A DNA stretch of 64,000 bases, taken from contig CBDCGG010000002.1 of NCBI GenBank assembly GCA_965216605.1, forward strand, positions 1,178,001-1,242,000, in the 5' to 3' direction. Origin of the DNA: JABAAW01 sp965216605. Lineage in GTDB: Bacteria > Pseudomonadota > Alphaproteobacteria > JABAAW01. The first letter of the stretch is position 1. The number at the start of each line of letters is the position of its first letter. Below are positions 24,152 through 32,867 of this stretch, in pieces. The translations under genes and the position numbers were made by a program. The notes beneath the pieces are model-generated. The model made no database searches. It was not told the origin of the DNA and saw only the letters and a program-made list of their open reading frames with translations.

Positions 24152-24961
24152 ATGTTGTTGCGTCTCTTCCGCTTCTTTCTTTTTCTTCTTCTGCCCGTCG
24201 GGGTCGTGGGGAGATCTCTGTTGCGCTTCCTAGAGACGCTCGGCAGAGTTACCGCCTTCGGAGCCCTCTCGCTCTCGCATCTCTTCCGCCCCCCGCTCTA
24301 CTTCGAGCAAATCCGCAAACAACTGATAGAAACAGGATACTACTCGCTGCCCGTCGTCGCCCTCACGGTCACCTTCTCAGGGATGGTGCTCGTCCTCCAA
24401 TCCTACGCGGGCTTCCAAAACGCCTTCGCAAGCCAAGCCATTCCCGAACTCGTCGTGCTAGCTATCACACGAGAACTCGCCCCCGTCCTCAGCGGACTCA
24501 TGGTCGCAGGTAGAGTGGGCGGCGCCATGGCAGCCGAAATCGCAACTATGCGCGTCAGCGAACAAATCGACGCCCTAGAAACCCTCTCCGCCAATCCCTA
24601 TAAGTATCTGATCGTTCCCCGATTGCTAGCAGGCGCGCTCTGCCTGCCGTTGCTCGTGGTGATCGGAGACTCGCTGGGAATTTTGGGCGGTACCCTGATC
24701 GCCGTCTATAAACTGGGCTTCAATGCCGATCTCTATCTGCAATACACGCGCGCCGCCTTCGACCTCATCGGCTTCCTCTCCGGCGTGTGTAAAGCCTTCG
24801 TCTTCGGATTGCTCATCGCGCTCCTTAGCTGCTACAACGGATTCCACGCAACCGGCGGAGCGCAAGGCGTAGGACGAGCAACCACAAATGCCGTCGTTAG
24901 CTCCTCGATAGCTATCCTAGTCTTCAACTATTTCCTGACCGAACTCTTCTTCGCTCGATAG
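24152..24961 (+). CDS. mlaE: MlaE-type ABC transporter permease (phospholipid/toluene-tolerance family)
   Basis: MlaE is the inner-membrane permease of the Mla system that moves phospholipids between membranes and maintains outer-membrane asymmetry. The protein (269 residues from this start) has about six helices and the family motifs FSGMVLVLQSYAGF (about residue 78), RELAPVLSGLMVAGRVGGAMAAEIATMRVSEQIDALE (about 106-143) and CYNGFHATGGAQGVGRATTNAVV (about 230). ATG at 24152 is chosen over 24080 because a -35/-10 pair lies between them. mlaF follows 41 nt later, but no mlaD or mlaC is present here. The accessory AT-rich block sits between it and alr. Confidence 0.9.
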   Translation: MLLRLFRFFLFLLLPVGVVGRSLLRFLETLGRVTAFGALSLSHLFRPPLYFEQIRKQLIETGYYSLPVVALTVTFSGMVLVLQSYAGFQNAFASQAIPELVVLAITRELAPVLSGLMVAGRVGGAMAAEIATMRVSEQIDALETLSANPYKYLIVPRLLAGALCLPLLVVIGDSLGILGGTLIAVYKLGFNADLYLQYTRAAFDLIGFLSGVCKAFVFGLLIALLSCYNGFHATGGAQGVGRATTNAVVSSSIAILVFNYFLTELFFAR

Positions 24962-25002
24962 AAATCTCTACAGCAATTCTTCCCGCAATTCCTGCCGCAA
25001 CG

Positions 25003-25956
25003 ATGTCGAGACTCTGGAGCAAACTGCGTAAAAATCCCTTCGGTATCCACGCCGCGGTGAGCTCAGCAGAAACGCCCGCGAAGATCTCGGTGCGCGGTTT
25101 GGATAAATCGTTCGAGGGTAAACCCGTCCTCAAGGGTATCGATCTGGAAATAGAACGCGGCGAATCGATGGCAATCGTCGGACGCTCAGGCGAAGGTAAG
25201 TCTGTTCTCATCAAATGCATACTCGGACTGCTCACCCCCGACAAAGGCGAAATCCTCATCGACGGACACTCGCTAGCAAGCGAAGAAGGCGAGGCATTGC
25301 GCTCGACCATCGGTATCGTCTTCCAAGGCGGTGCGCTCTTCGACAGCATGAATGTCTGGCAGAATGTCGCCTTTCGTCTGCTACAACAAGGCACGAGCAA
25401 GCGCGAAGCCTCGCGTCGAGCATTGCAATGCTTGGACGCCGTCGAACTTCCCGCTCGTATCGCAGAACTAGATCCCAGCGAGCTGTCGGGAGGCATGCGT
25501 AAGCGCGTCGCCATCGCGCGCACGATGGCATCCGAACCCGATGTGTTGTTCTTCGACGAGCCAACCAGCGGGCTAGATCCCATCACAACCGATCTGATCA
25601 ACGAGCTGATCGTCAATTGCACCAAGTCGCTGGGAGCAACCGCGATCACGATCACTCACGACATGAGTAGCGTCTATAAAACAGCAGACCGTGCCGCCCT
25701 CCTTTTCGACGGCAAACTCGTGTGGCAAGGCAGCAAGCGCGCCATGGCAAGCAGCAAAGATGCCTATGTGCGCCAGTTCGTTCAAGGCAAGGCGCAAGGT
25801 CCGATGACACGAGCTAGCGGTCAACCCCTCGACGGAGACAAGGATGGAGGCTTGGAGAAAAACAAGGACTCAAACAGCGGACAAGATAATGACGAAGACA
25901 ACGATAAGGACAACGACCAAGATAACGCCGAAGACAACTATATCGCATCGGTATGA
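25003..25956 (+). CDS. mlaF: MlaF-type ABC transporter ATP-binding protein
   Basis: This is the ATPase partner of MlaE. Walker A is GRSGEGKS (about residue 63), the Q-loop is in VFQGGALFD (about 107), the signature LSGGMRKRVAIAR (about 162), Walker B DVLFFDEPTSGLDP (about 182) and the switch His is in TITHDM (about 222). The core ends near residue 265. After it comes an unusual tail of about 45 residues made of Asp/Asn/Glu/Lys repeats, encoded by an imperfect 6-bp tandem repeat (GACAAC-like). The ATGA at the end overlaps the radA start. No Shine-Dalgarno is evident; coupling to mlaE is likely. Confidence 0.92.
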   Translation: MSRLWSKLRKNPFGIHAAVSSAETPAKISVRGLDKSFEGKPVLKGIDLEIERGESMAIVGRSGEGKSVLIKCILGLLTPDKGEILIDGHSLASEEGEALRSTIGIVFQGGALFDSMNVWQNVAFRLLQQGTSKREASRRALQCLDAVELPARIAELDPSELSGGMRKRVAIARTMASEPDVLFFDEPTSGLDPITTDLINELIVNCTKSLGATAITITHDMSSVYKTADRAALLFDGKLVWQGSKRAMASSKDAYVRQFVQGKAQGPMTRASGQPLDGDKDGGLEKNKDSNSGQDNDEDNDKDNDQDNAEDNYIASV

Positions 25957-27623
25957 AGAAGGGACAAGCCTACCTCTGTCAATCTTGCGGCGTGCGGTTT
26001 TCGCGCTGGCAAGGCTCTTGCCATGCGTGCGGAGAGTGGGATTCGTTGGTATTGCGTCCTCAAGAGAGCGCGACAGCGGTGCGCGAGCGACGCGGTGGTG
26101 GCAGTGTGGGGGTAGGGGGGGGAGGATTTGGAGGGGGTAAGATAGCCAGAAGTGCGCCTGCCTCAGCTGCGCCGTTTCGTCCGCTGGGCGAAGAGACGGT
26201 AGCGTTGGAGCGTGTCGCTACGGGGTTGCAGGAGGTGGATCGTGCACTAGGAGGCGGACTAGTGCCTGGCTCGGTGCTGTTGCTGGGCGGCGATCCGGGC
26301 GTGGGAAAGTCGACGCTGGCTCTGCAGATCGCAGAGGCATTGCTCGCACGCTCCCACAAGGAGACAGACAAAGAGGTAGAGACAGCGGCAAATTTGGAGG
26401 TAGAGACGACAGGCAAAATCCCAGAACAGCGCTCGCCCGCCGTCTATGTGAGCGGAGAGGAAGATCGCGCCCAGCTGGCGTTGCGCGCCAAGCGTTTGCA
26501 AAAAGAAGGGGCAAAAGAAGGGGAGGAGAACTCTCTGTTCGAGTCGTTGCTATGCACGGCGCGCACCGACATCGATCCCGTGCTGGAGTGGCTGCGCGAA
26601 CAGCCCAACGGAGAGCAGCTGCTCGTCGTCGATTCGATTCAGACGATGCGCACAGCAGGTACCGAAGGTAGTGCCGCCGGCTCTCTGACTTGCCTGCGGA
26701 TGCTGACAGAGGTGGTGACACACTTTGCTCGGCAAAGCGGGATCGCCGTGCTGCTGATCGGACATGTGACGAAGGAAGGGCAGCTGGCAGGACCTCGACA
26801 GATCGAGCATATGGTAGATGTCGTCCTCTACCTTGAGGGAGAGCGCGGGCAGGGCTTTCGTCTCTTGCGCGCGGTGAAGAATCGCTTCGGCGCGCTGGAC
26901 GAAATCGGCGTTTTCGAAATGCGTGGCTCGGGGTTGCGTGGGGTGGCGAATCCTTCGTCGCTGTTTCTCTCCTCCAACAGCAGCGAAGCGCCTGGCACAG
27001 CCGTGTTCGCAGGCGTGGAGGGAACGCGCCCCTTTCTGTGCGAGGTGCAAGCGTTGGTCACTCCCGCGCCGCCGGGCTCGCCGCGCAGGACAGCACTGGG
27101 TTGGGATTCAGCGCGCCTAGCGACGCTGTTGGCGGTGTTGGAGGCGCACGCAGATCTGCGTCTATCTTCGCACGAGGTATATCTGAATATTTCGGGCGGC
27201 TTGCGCATCAAAGAAACCGCTTGCGATTTGGCGGTCGCCTGCGCCATCATCTCGGCAGCGCGCAAGACAGCCATCCCTGCGGGATGGGTCTTCTGCGGCG
27301 AGATCGGACTGACAGGCGACATTCGCGCCGTAGGACAAACGAGGCTCCGCGCGACAGAGGCACAAAAACTGGGTTTCGCAAAAATGCTTTTGCATCAAGG
27401 CGCAAAGCATGCTAGCAAAGAGACAAGGGAAGGGGATTCTGCTGCAGAGGATGCATCGCATCGAAGCGTGAACAACGGAAAGTTTTCTTTTCAGCAAGTC
27501 TCTCGTGTGAGCGACCTTGCTCCGTGGCTCGTGCGCCTTGTCGCTGCCTCGACATCAGCCTCCGCCGCGCGCGCACCTGACGCAGCACCCGCAATAGTAA
27601 GAGCTGCGAGCTCTGGACGATGA
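25953..27623 (+). CDS. radA: DNA repair protein RadA
   Basis: RadA (Sms) is a DnaB-like helicase that promotes branch migration in homologous recombination. The order is standard: an N-terminal C4 zinc finger CQSCG-(x)n-CHACG (about residues 10-28), Walker A GGDPGVGKSTLALQ (about 112), Walker B-type LLVVDSIQTM (about 225), the diagnostic KNRFG motif (about 310), and a C-terminal Lon-protease-like domain with YLNISGGLRIKETACDLAVACAI and FCGEIGLTGDIR. At 556 residues it is about 100 longer than usual because of Gly-rich (about residues 49-66) and Glu/Thr-rich (about 131-153) insertions and a C-terminal Ala-rich tail. The start overlaps mlaF by ATGA and the end overlaps cvpA by ATGA. Confidence 0.95.
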   Translation: MKKGQAYLCQSCGVRFSRWQGSCHACGEWDSLVLRPQESATAVRERRGGGSVGVGGGGFGGGKIARSAPASAAPFRPLGEETVALERVATGLQEVDRALGGGLVPGSVLLLGGDPGVGKSTLALQIAEALLARSHKETDKEVETAANLEVETTGKIPEQRSPAVYVSGEEDRAQLALRAKRLQKEGAKEGEENSLFESLLCTARTDIDPVLEWLREQPNGEQLLVVDSIQTMRTAGTEGSAAGSLTCLRMLTEVVTHFARQSGIAVLLIGHVTKEGQLAGPRQIEHMVDVVLYLEGERGQGFRLLRAVKNRFGALDEIGVFEMRGSGLRGVANPSSLFLSSNSSEAPGTAVFAGVEGTRPFLCEVQALVTPAPPGSPRRTALGWDSARLATLLAVLEAHADLRLSSHEVYLNISGGLRIKETACDLAVACAIISAARKTAIPAGWVFCGEIGLTGDIRAVGQTRLRATEAQKLGFAKMLLHQGAKHASKETREGDSAAEDASHRSVNNGKFSFQQVSRVSDLAPWLVRLVAASTSASAARAPDAAPAIVRAASSGR

Positions 27624-28138
27624 CACAACAATTTCTCTTTTCATCTCTATTCGTCGATCTCCTCGTTTTGGGCTTTATCTTCAGCTCGGGTATGCTGTCG
27701 CGGGGAAAGCGTTTTACTGGTGAGTTATGCCAGCTGTTGGCTTGGTTGGGCGCGCTCGGATTGCTCTACCTCGCCTATACCTACTCGGCACAGATATTCG
27801 GTGCCTTCTTCGACGACCGCAAGGTGATGTTGTTGTTTGTGGCGGGAGGGCTGTTTATCGGAATCTTTGCGGCTCTCTTCATCTTGACAGGCATGCTCGC
27901 GCGCGCTTTGCAGCGTTATGTCGCAGGGCGTCTCGATCGGATATTAGGGCTGCTCTACGGCGTTGCTCGCGGTGTCGTGATCGTTTGCGTCCTGTTGGGC
28001 TTCCTGAAAACCTACGGCGGAACGAACGCTCTGCCCGTGCAGATCACGCAAAGCGTCACTGCTCCATACCTGCTGCCTCTGACCGACTGGGCATGGGGAT
28101 TTATGAGCGACATGCCGTGGGGAGGGCAGGCTTTGTGA
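27620..28138 (+). CDS. cvpA: CvpA family membrane protein
   Basis: The 172-residue protein has four hydrophobic helices (about residues 8-22, 32-50, 67-92 and 108-128) and the CvpA-type pattern LDRILGLLYGVARGVVIVCVLL (about 103-124, equivalent to the usual DR-x-LG-x-x-FG-x-x-RG). CvpA homologues sit next to purF in most proteobacteria and are linked to envelope stress tolerance and, in E. coli, colicin V export; the mechanism is not established. The start overlaps radA as ATGA and the stop overlaps the purF GTG as GTGA. Confidence 0.88.
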   Translation: MTQQFLFSSLFVDLLVLGFIFSSGMLSRGKRFTGELCQLLAWLGALGLLYLAYTYSAQIFGAFFDDRKVMLLFVAGGLFIGIFAALFILTGMLARALQRYVAGRLDRILGLLYGVARGVVIVCVLLGFLKTYGGTNALPVQITQSVTAPYLLPLTDWAWGFMSDMPWGGQAL

Positions 28139-29847
28139 GCGTCGCACCTCCTCTGTCGCTTCCTCCATCTATGGACTCGCAGGAGGCGGCAGACAGCGAT
28201 GTGTTGCGCGAGGCTTGCGGCATCTTCGGCATTATCGGCAGCTTTGATGCCGCAGAGCAGACGGCGTTGGGCTTGCATGCTTTGCAGCATCGCGGTCAGG
28301 ACGGTTGCGGCATCGTTTCGTACGACGGGCGTTACTTTCGGGCGGAGCGCGCCTTGGGGCTGGTCGGCGACAGCTTGGCGAAGCGCGAGAAGATCGAGCG
28401 TCTGCATGGCGTGCTGGCATTGGGGCATAATCGCTATGCGACCAGCGGCGTTGCCAAGGATTTAACGAATGTACAGCCTATGTTTGCCGAGTTGGATATT
28501 GGCGGCGTGGCTTTGGCGCACAACGGCAACTTCACGAATGGATTGAGCTTGCGTAAAAAGTTGGTGGCGGAGGGGAGTATTTTTCAGTCGCACTCCGATT
28601 CAGAGGTGTTGATACATTTGCTGGCGCGTGCGCGCGGCTCTCTGACAGAGAGGTTGCTGTCGGCGTTGGGCGAGTTGCGCGGGGGGTTTGCCATCGCCTT
28701 GCTTGCCAAGGATATGCTGATAGGCTTGCGCGATCCGCATGGCTTGCGTCCGTTGCTGTTGGGCAGTACGCGCGACGGCGGCGTGATCGTTACATCCGAA
28801 TCGTGCGCGTTGGACATCATCGATGCCGAGTATCGACGCGAGATCGCACCAGGCGAGATTGTGGTCTTCTCGTTGCGGCGCTCGCGTGGGCTTGTCGAGG
28901 CGCGCTCGTTCTTTGGCGATAGGAGAGGGCAGGCTAAAAAAGACGACAACTCAAAAAACAAGAACGAGCAGGGCAAGGAGAAGAAAAAGCTGTTTTGCGC
29001 TTCCAAGCGTTTCGCTGCTCCTGTTGCTCGTCGTTCGTGCGTCTTCGAGCATATCTATTTTTCGCGTCCCGATTCACTCGTCGCCTCAAGTCCGCCGAAC
29101 GGCGCGGAGAAGGGTAATGGTAGAGGGCAAGGTAGAGGTCGAGATAATGGCAATGGCAAGGAGAAGGAGGAGGTGTTGAAACGCTCGATCTATCAGGTGC
29201 GCAAGCGTCTAGGTGCGGTGTTGGCGGAGGAGGCGGTAGGATCGTTGCCTGCTTGCGACTGCGTCGTTCCTATTCCTGATTCGGGCGTTGCCGCGGCACT
29301 GGGCTTTGCTGAGGGGTTGGGGCTGCCCATAGATTTTGCAATCATCCGCAACCACTATGTAGGACGCACCTTCATCGAGCCTCAACAGGAGATCCGTCAT
29401 TTCGGCGTGCGCTTGAAGCACAACGCGGACAAGGCGTTGTTGCGCGGCAAGCGCGTTGTGTTGATTGACGATTCGTTGGTAAGGGGGACCACTTCTCGCA
29501 AGATCATTGCATTGGTGAGACAAGCGGGAGCGTTGGAGGTTCATATGCGTATTGCGTCTCCTCCGATAACGCATCCGTGCCACTACGGGGTAGATACGCC
29601 TGAGCGAGACGAGTTGTTGGCGGCTCGATTGTCGGCAAAGCAGATGGCTAAGCATATCGGTTGCGACTCGTTGGCGTTTCTTTCGGCGGGAGGATTGTAT
29701 CGGGCTTTGGAGGGGTGCGAGGGCGGAGATGCAGAGGGCGGGGGGTGGTGTAGTGCTTGCTTTACGGGGGTGTATCCTGTTGAGTTGATCGACGAGGAGT
29801 TTGGCAAGGCTGCTTATGGACAATTGAGTTTGTTGGCGAGGGAGTGA
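28135..29847 (+). CDS. purF: Amidophosphoribosyltransferase PurF
   Basis: PurF catalyses the first step of purine synthesis, moving the glutamine amide onto PRPP. The catalytic cysteine is in ACGIFGIIG (about residue 28). The glutaminase domain has HALQHRGQDGCGI (about 48), LGHNRYATSG (about 98) and LAHNGNFTN (about 126). The PRTase domain has RRSCVFEHIYFSRPDS, VVPIPDSGVAAALGFAEGLGLP and the PRPP loop VLIDDSLVRGTTSRK. GTG at 28135 is chosen because it overlaps the cvpA stop (GTGA) with GGAGGG upstream; ATG at 28171 is the alternative. Two Lys/Asn/Gly-rich insertions (about residues 267-283 and 321-345) are absent from typical PurF and come from short tandem repeats. Confidence 0.95.
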   Translation: MSVAPPLSLPPSMDSQEAADSDVLREACGIFGIIGSFDAAEQTALGLHALQHRGQDGCGIVSYDGRYFRAERALGLVGDSLAKREKIERLHGVLALGHNRYATSGVAKDLTNVQPMFAELDIGGVALAHNGNFTNGLSLRKKLVAEGSIFQSHSDSEVLIHLLARARGSLTERLLSALGELRGGFAIALLAKDMLIGLRDPHGLRPLLLGSTRDGGVIVTSESCALDIIDAEYRREIAPGEIVVFSLRRSRGLVEARSFFGDRRGQAKKDDNSKNKNEQGKEKKKLFCASKRFAAPVARRSCVFEHIYFSRPDSLVASSPPNGAEKGNGRGQGRGRDNGNGKEKEEVLKRSIYQVRKRLGAVLAEEAVGSLPACDCVVPIPDSGVAAALGFAEGLGLPIDFAIIRNHYVGRTFIEPQQEIRHFGVRLKHNADKALLRGKRVVLIDDSLVRGTTSRKIIALVRQAGALEVHMRIASPPITHPCHYGVDTPERDELLAARLSAKQMAKHIGCDSLAFLSAGGLYRALEGCEGGDAEGGGWCSACFTGVYPVELIDEEFGKAAYGQLSLLARE

Positions 29848-29854
29848 TTCTTTT

Positions 29855-30661
29855 GTGAAAGAGTCGAAGGAGTTGAAAGAGTTGAAGGAGTTGAAGGGGT
29901 TGGAGGGCTTGCGATTGTTGTTGACGGGTGCTTCGAGGGGTTTGGGCAGGGCATTGGCGATGAGCTTTGCAGAGCGAGGGGTGAGGCTGATCTTAACGGG
30001 GCGCACGCAGGGGGGGCTGGCAGAGGTATCGAAGGAGATTGTAGAAAGGGGGTTTCCTGCTCCTGTGGTTGTTGCCTTGGATTTACGAGAGGGGACAGAG
30101 AAAGGCGCAGAGGGAGGCTCTGATACGGGGACGGGAGGAGGGAGTAGAATAGAGTTATTGGGGGGAATGATTGCGGAGCGGATCGGGGGATTGGAGGGAA
30201 TTATTTTGAATGCGGCGTTATTGGGGGAGTTATCTCCTGTTGCGCATGGGGATGGGGATATGTGGAGGGAGGTATTTGATGTGAATGTGTTTGCTAATCG
30301 GAAATTAATAGAGAGTGTGCATGGATTGTTGTGTATGTCGGGGGGTTTTGTTATTGGGGTTACTTGTGGGGAGAAGCGGGGTGGAGCTTATTGGGGATGT
30401 TATGGGGCTTCTAAGGCGGCGATGGAGGTTATGTTGGAGAGTTATGGGAGGGAGTGTGAGAAGTTAGGTATAAGTGTTGCGTGTTGGGATCCGGGGAGGA
30501 TGTCTACGGGGTTGCGGGGTAGTGCGTATCCGGGTGAATCTGTGGGCAAGGAGGGGGAGAATAATAATGGGAAGTATCCGATAACGGGGGAGACTGGTAG
30601 GGGCTGTGTAGAGATTGTGGAGGAGTGGGTTAGACGGAGGCGGGAGGGGGGAGGTAGTTAG
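29855..30661 (+). CDS. Short-chain dehydrogenase/reductase
   Basis: The 268-residue SDR has the nucleotide motif TGASRGLGRALA (about residues 25-36), the NAALLG strand (about 120) and the catalytic Y-x3-K in CYGASKAAMEV (about 182-192). The substrate is unknown. An SDR directly after purF is a conserved alphaproteobacterial arrangement. The GTG start is followed by a 9-bp tandem repeat encoding KELKELKELKGLEGL, and a second low-complexity insertion (about residues 77-95, Glu/Gly/Thr) interrupts the fold between strands. The coding strand is very G/T-rich, the extreme for this operon. It is convergent with the AT-rich methyltransferase gene 52 nt away. Confidence 0.87.
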   Translation: MKESKELKELKELKGLEGLRLLLTGASRGLGRALAMSFAERGVRLILTGRTQGGLAEVSKEIVERGFPAPVVVALDLREGTEKGAEGGSDTGTGGGSRIELLGGMIAERIGGLEGIILNAALLGELSPVAHGDGDMWREVFDVNVFANRKLIESVHGLLCMSGGFVIGVTCGEKRGGAYWGCYGASKAAMEVMLESYGRECEKLGISVACWDPGRMSTGLRGSAYPGESVGKEGENNNGKYPITGETGRGCVEIVEEWVRRRREGGGS

Positions 30662-30713
30662 TTGCTTGTGCTTTTGCGTTTTTTGAGAGGGGGGTAGTTT
30701 ATGTTTGTTTGCC

Positions 30714-31982
30714 TTACTCCTCATTCGCTTTTTTAATAGCGGCTACAATAGCAATTTTGGTCGCGTGAACCCATTCGTGTCTATTGTCAAAGTTGGCATG
30801 AATATATTTTTCAATTTCTCTATATTTTTTTGTTTTGAGGGAATATTCTAACTTATACGCTCGATCGGGATCGGATGTTTGATAGGAATTCAGTCGTTGT
30901 GTTACATCTCTTGCAATGCCAACTTTATAAATATCAGGAAAAGCAGGATTCGATATAATGTAGATATAACCTGAATCTCTATCGACGGTGGTAGTATCGG
31001 TTGGCTTTGGCGGATCAGTAAGAAAATTAGGCTCTTTTCTAAAAATATCGGTAGGAACTTCTTTATCTAATCGCGCCCTTATAAAATCAAACGCTTTCGC
31101 TCCTACATCTATGCCTATCCATTCTCGCCCTAATTTCTCGGCTGCCACACAAGTTGTAGCGCAGCCACAAAACGGATCCAACACCATGTCCCCCTCGTTG
31201 CTACTTGTTTTTATAATGCGTTCCATTAACGCAAGCGGTTTTTGAGTTCGGTAACCTGTTTTTTCGTCGGCTATGCCTTGAATAAATGGAATTTTAAAAA
31301 CATTGTCTGATTTTCCTTCTTTAAGATACGCTTTACGAACTACCCCGTTCTTATCATGGTATGTTTTAAATTTTTGACCCTCCTCGTCTGTCTTGTTGTA
31401 GCGTTTAACAGACTTCTCATCATACTTAAAAAAAGTTTCTTTATAGTTAAAGATGTATTTATCTCCTTTCGTATAGAAAAAAATGTTGTCATAATTTTTA
31501 GGGTAATTGACCTTTCCTCCATGTGGCTTGAAATAATGCCAGATAATTTCATTTTTAAACGATTTTTCTCCAAAAGCTATATCCAATATAATCTTAAGAT
31601 AATGGCTCATTGTTTGATCGCAATGCAGATACAAACTTCCAGTATCTTTTAATACTCGATGGCATTCAATAAGTCGTATAGCCATATAAATTAAATAACA
31701 GTAATTCATTTCACTGCTAAACTGCTTTACTTCGCAAAGGTATTGAAAAAGCTTAGGGTTTTCAAATTCGATGAATTTCACCCATTCATCCTTAATATCT
31801 TCTTTTCTAAATATATCCTTAAACCCAGCTCCCTGAGCACTGCTTTCAATTGGCGAGACATATTCTTCGTTGGTGTTAAACGGCGGGTCAAGATAAATAA
31901 GGTCGATGCAATCTGAATTGATACCCTCAAGAATATCAAGGTTATCCCTGCAGAAAATTGTACGAGACTTTACATTAAGCAT
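30714..31982 (-). CDS. Beta-class DNA methyltransferase fused to a GIY-YIG (T5orf172) domain
   Basis: The 422-residue protein has motif IV YLDPPFN at about residues 30-36, then a variable region, and motif I MVLDPFCGCATTCVAAEKLGR at about 258-278. IV before I with DPPF indicates a beta-class N6-adenine (or N4-cytosine) methyltransferase. TQKPLALMERII before motif I is typical of motif X. After a short Pro/Thr linker a second domain runs from about 338 to the end: GYIYIISNPAFPDIYKVGIA, an Arg in VTQRLNSYQTS, EIEKYIHANF and HEWVHA, matching T5orf172-type GIY-YIG domains. This could be a methyltransferase-nuclease fusion or a methylase with a targeting module. The gene is AT-rich and alone, with a repeat cluster upstream. 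No clear Shine-Dalgarno. Confidence 0.8.
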   Translation of the reverse strand: MLNVKSRTIFCRDNLDILEGINSDCIDLIYLDPPFNTNEEYVSPIESSAQGAGFKDIFRKEDIKDEWVKFIEFENPKLFQYLCEVKQFSSEMNYCYLIYMAIRLIECHRVLKDTGSLYLHCDQTMSHYLKIILDIAFGEKSFKNEIIWHYFKPHGGKVNYPKNYDNIFFYTKGDKYIFNYKETFFKYDEKSVKRYNKTDEEGQKFKTYHDKNGVVRKAYLKEGKSDNVFKIPFIQGIADEKTGYRTQKPLALMERIIKTSSNEGDMVLDPFCGCATTCVAAEKLGREWIGIDVGAKAFDFIRARLDKEVPTDIFRKEPNFLTDPPKPTDTTTVDRDSGYIYIISNPAFPDIYKVGIARDVTQRLNSYQTSDPDRAYKLEYSLKTKKYREIEKYIHANFDNRHEWVHATKIAIVAAIKKANEE

Positions 31983-32096
31983 GAGTTGAAGCCCAAATAA
32001 AATACGACCAATAACTAATTCACGCCAAAAGTAGACTTTTCTAGCGGTTTGTCAATAAAAAAATACGCTTTTATACAATTTTGCTAGAAATCAGCA

Positions 32097-32285
32097 CCGT
32101 CAAGCAAACAGCCCTCTCGTACCCCCCACCCCCCCCGCGCACGCCATAGCGCGTTGCTTGCAACGCGCGTACATGATGTTGCTAGCGTGCGCATGTTTTG
32201 CATCCGTCATAATACAAAGCCCGTCTGTTGCGTGAGCGCGTGCCTTTAAAAAGCACAAGCGCGAGCGCAACAGACAAGACAAGGC
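32097..32285 (-). repeat. Composite hairpin repeat cluster R7 (reverse orientation)
   Basis: It contains GCGCGTTGC/GCAACGCGC near 32149-32168, embedded in the same flanks (GCCATA...CATGAT) as the CACACGGC hairpin of R4. The complement of the GATGACGGATGCAAAACATG linker and TCTGTTGCG/CGCAACAGA arms (32223-32275) follow. It lies immediately upstream of the methyltransferase gene. The 380-nt gap between that gene and the thioesterase holds nothing else. Confidence 0.88.
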
Positions 32286-32363
32286 CAGACACGCTCAACT
32301 CCACAAAGAAAACAGAAAACAAAAACTCCCCCAAAAACCCTCCAAAAACCACTTCCGAAACCC

Positions 32364-32867
32364 CTACTTCCTCCGCAGCCCCAGCCCCTCCCCCTGTCCC
32401 GCAACTGCCTCCAATTCCGCACACCCCGCACGCATCCCCTCAATAATATCCCCAATCCCACTCGGATACTCCTCAACACGCCGTGTCCGCAAATTCACAT
32501 ATCCGTAAATCCACTCCGAAATCGCCGCAATATAATCTCCCTCGCTACCGCCCTCATCCCTCGCATAATGCAACCACAAAACATGAAACAATTTCCCGTT
32601 CGCTCCCAATACCCTCCCCTCAAACGATAACCGATAACCCTCCCTTACCTCCCGCCGATACCTTATCTGCGTCTCTAATGTGAAAAAGGAAGCCCCAACC
32701 CGTTCCCGATACTCCCCGTCAATACCCATCTCCTCCAACAAAGAAAACGAAGCATCCGACGCGCTAGAAATATACCACGCAACATTCATATGTCCGTTCG
32801 CATCTAAAGACTCGCGCCCCACAATCCCACCCCCAACCCGAAATGGATAGGACAACTGCTCGCTCAC
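32364..32867 (-). CDS. Hotdog-fold acyl-CoA thioesterase
   Basis: The 167-residue single-domain protein has the hotdog active-site pattern DANGHMNVAWYISSASDASFSLLEEMG (about residues 22-48) and the following strand FTLETQIRYRREVREGYRLSFEGRV, typical of 4-hydroxybenzoyl-CoA-like thioesterases of the carnitine-associated group. It probably hydrolyses a CoA thioester; the substrate is unknown. The GTG start overlaps the stop of the upstream CCA-enzyme remnant as GTGA, so it belongs to the ribosomal protein operon. The frame could extend to 32915 but that would overlap the upstream gene by 52 nt. The coding strand is very G/T-rich. Confidence 0.8.
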   Translation of the reverse strand: MSEQLSYPFRVGGGIVGRESLDANGHMNVAWYISSASDASFSLLEEMGIDGEYRERVGASFFTLETQIRYRREVREGYRLSFEGRVLGANGKLFHVLWLHYARDEGGSEGDYIAAISEWIYGYVNLRTRRVEEYPSGIGDIIEGMRAGCAELEAVAGQGEGLGLRRK

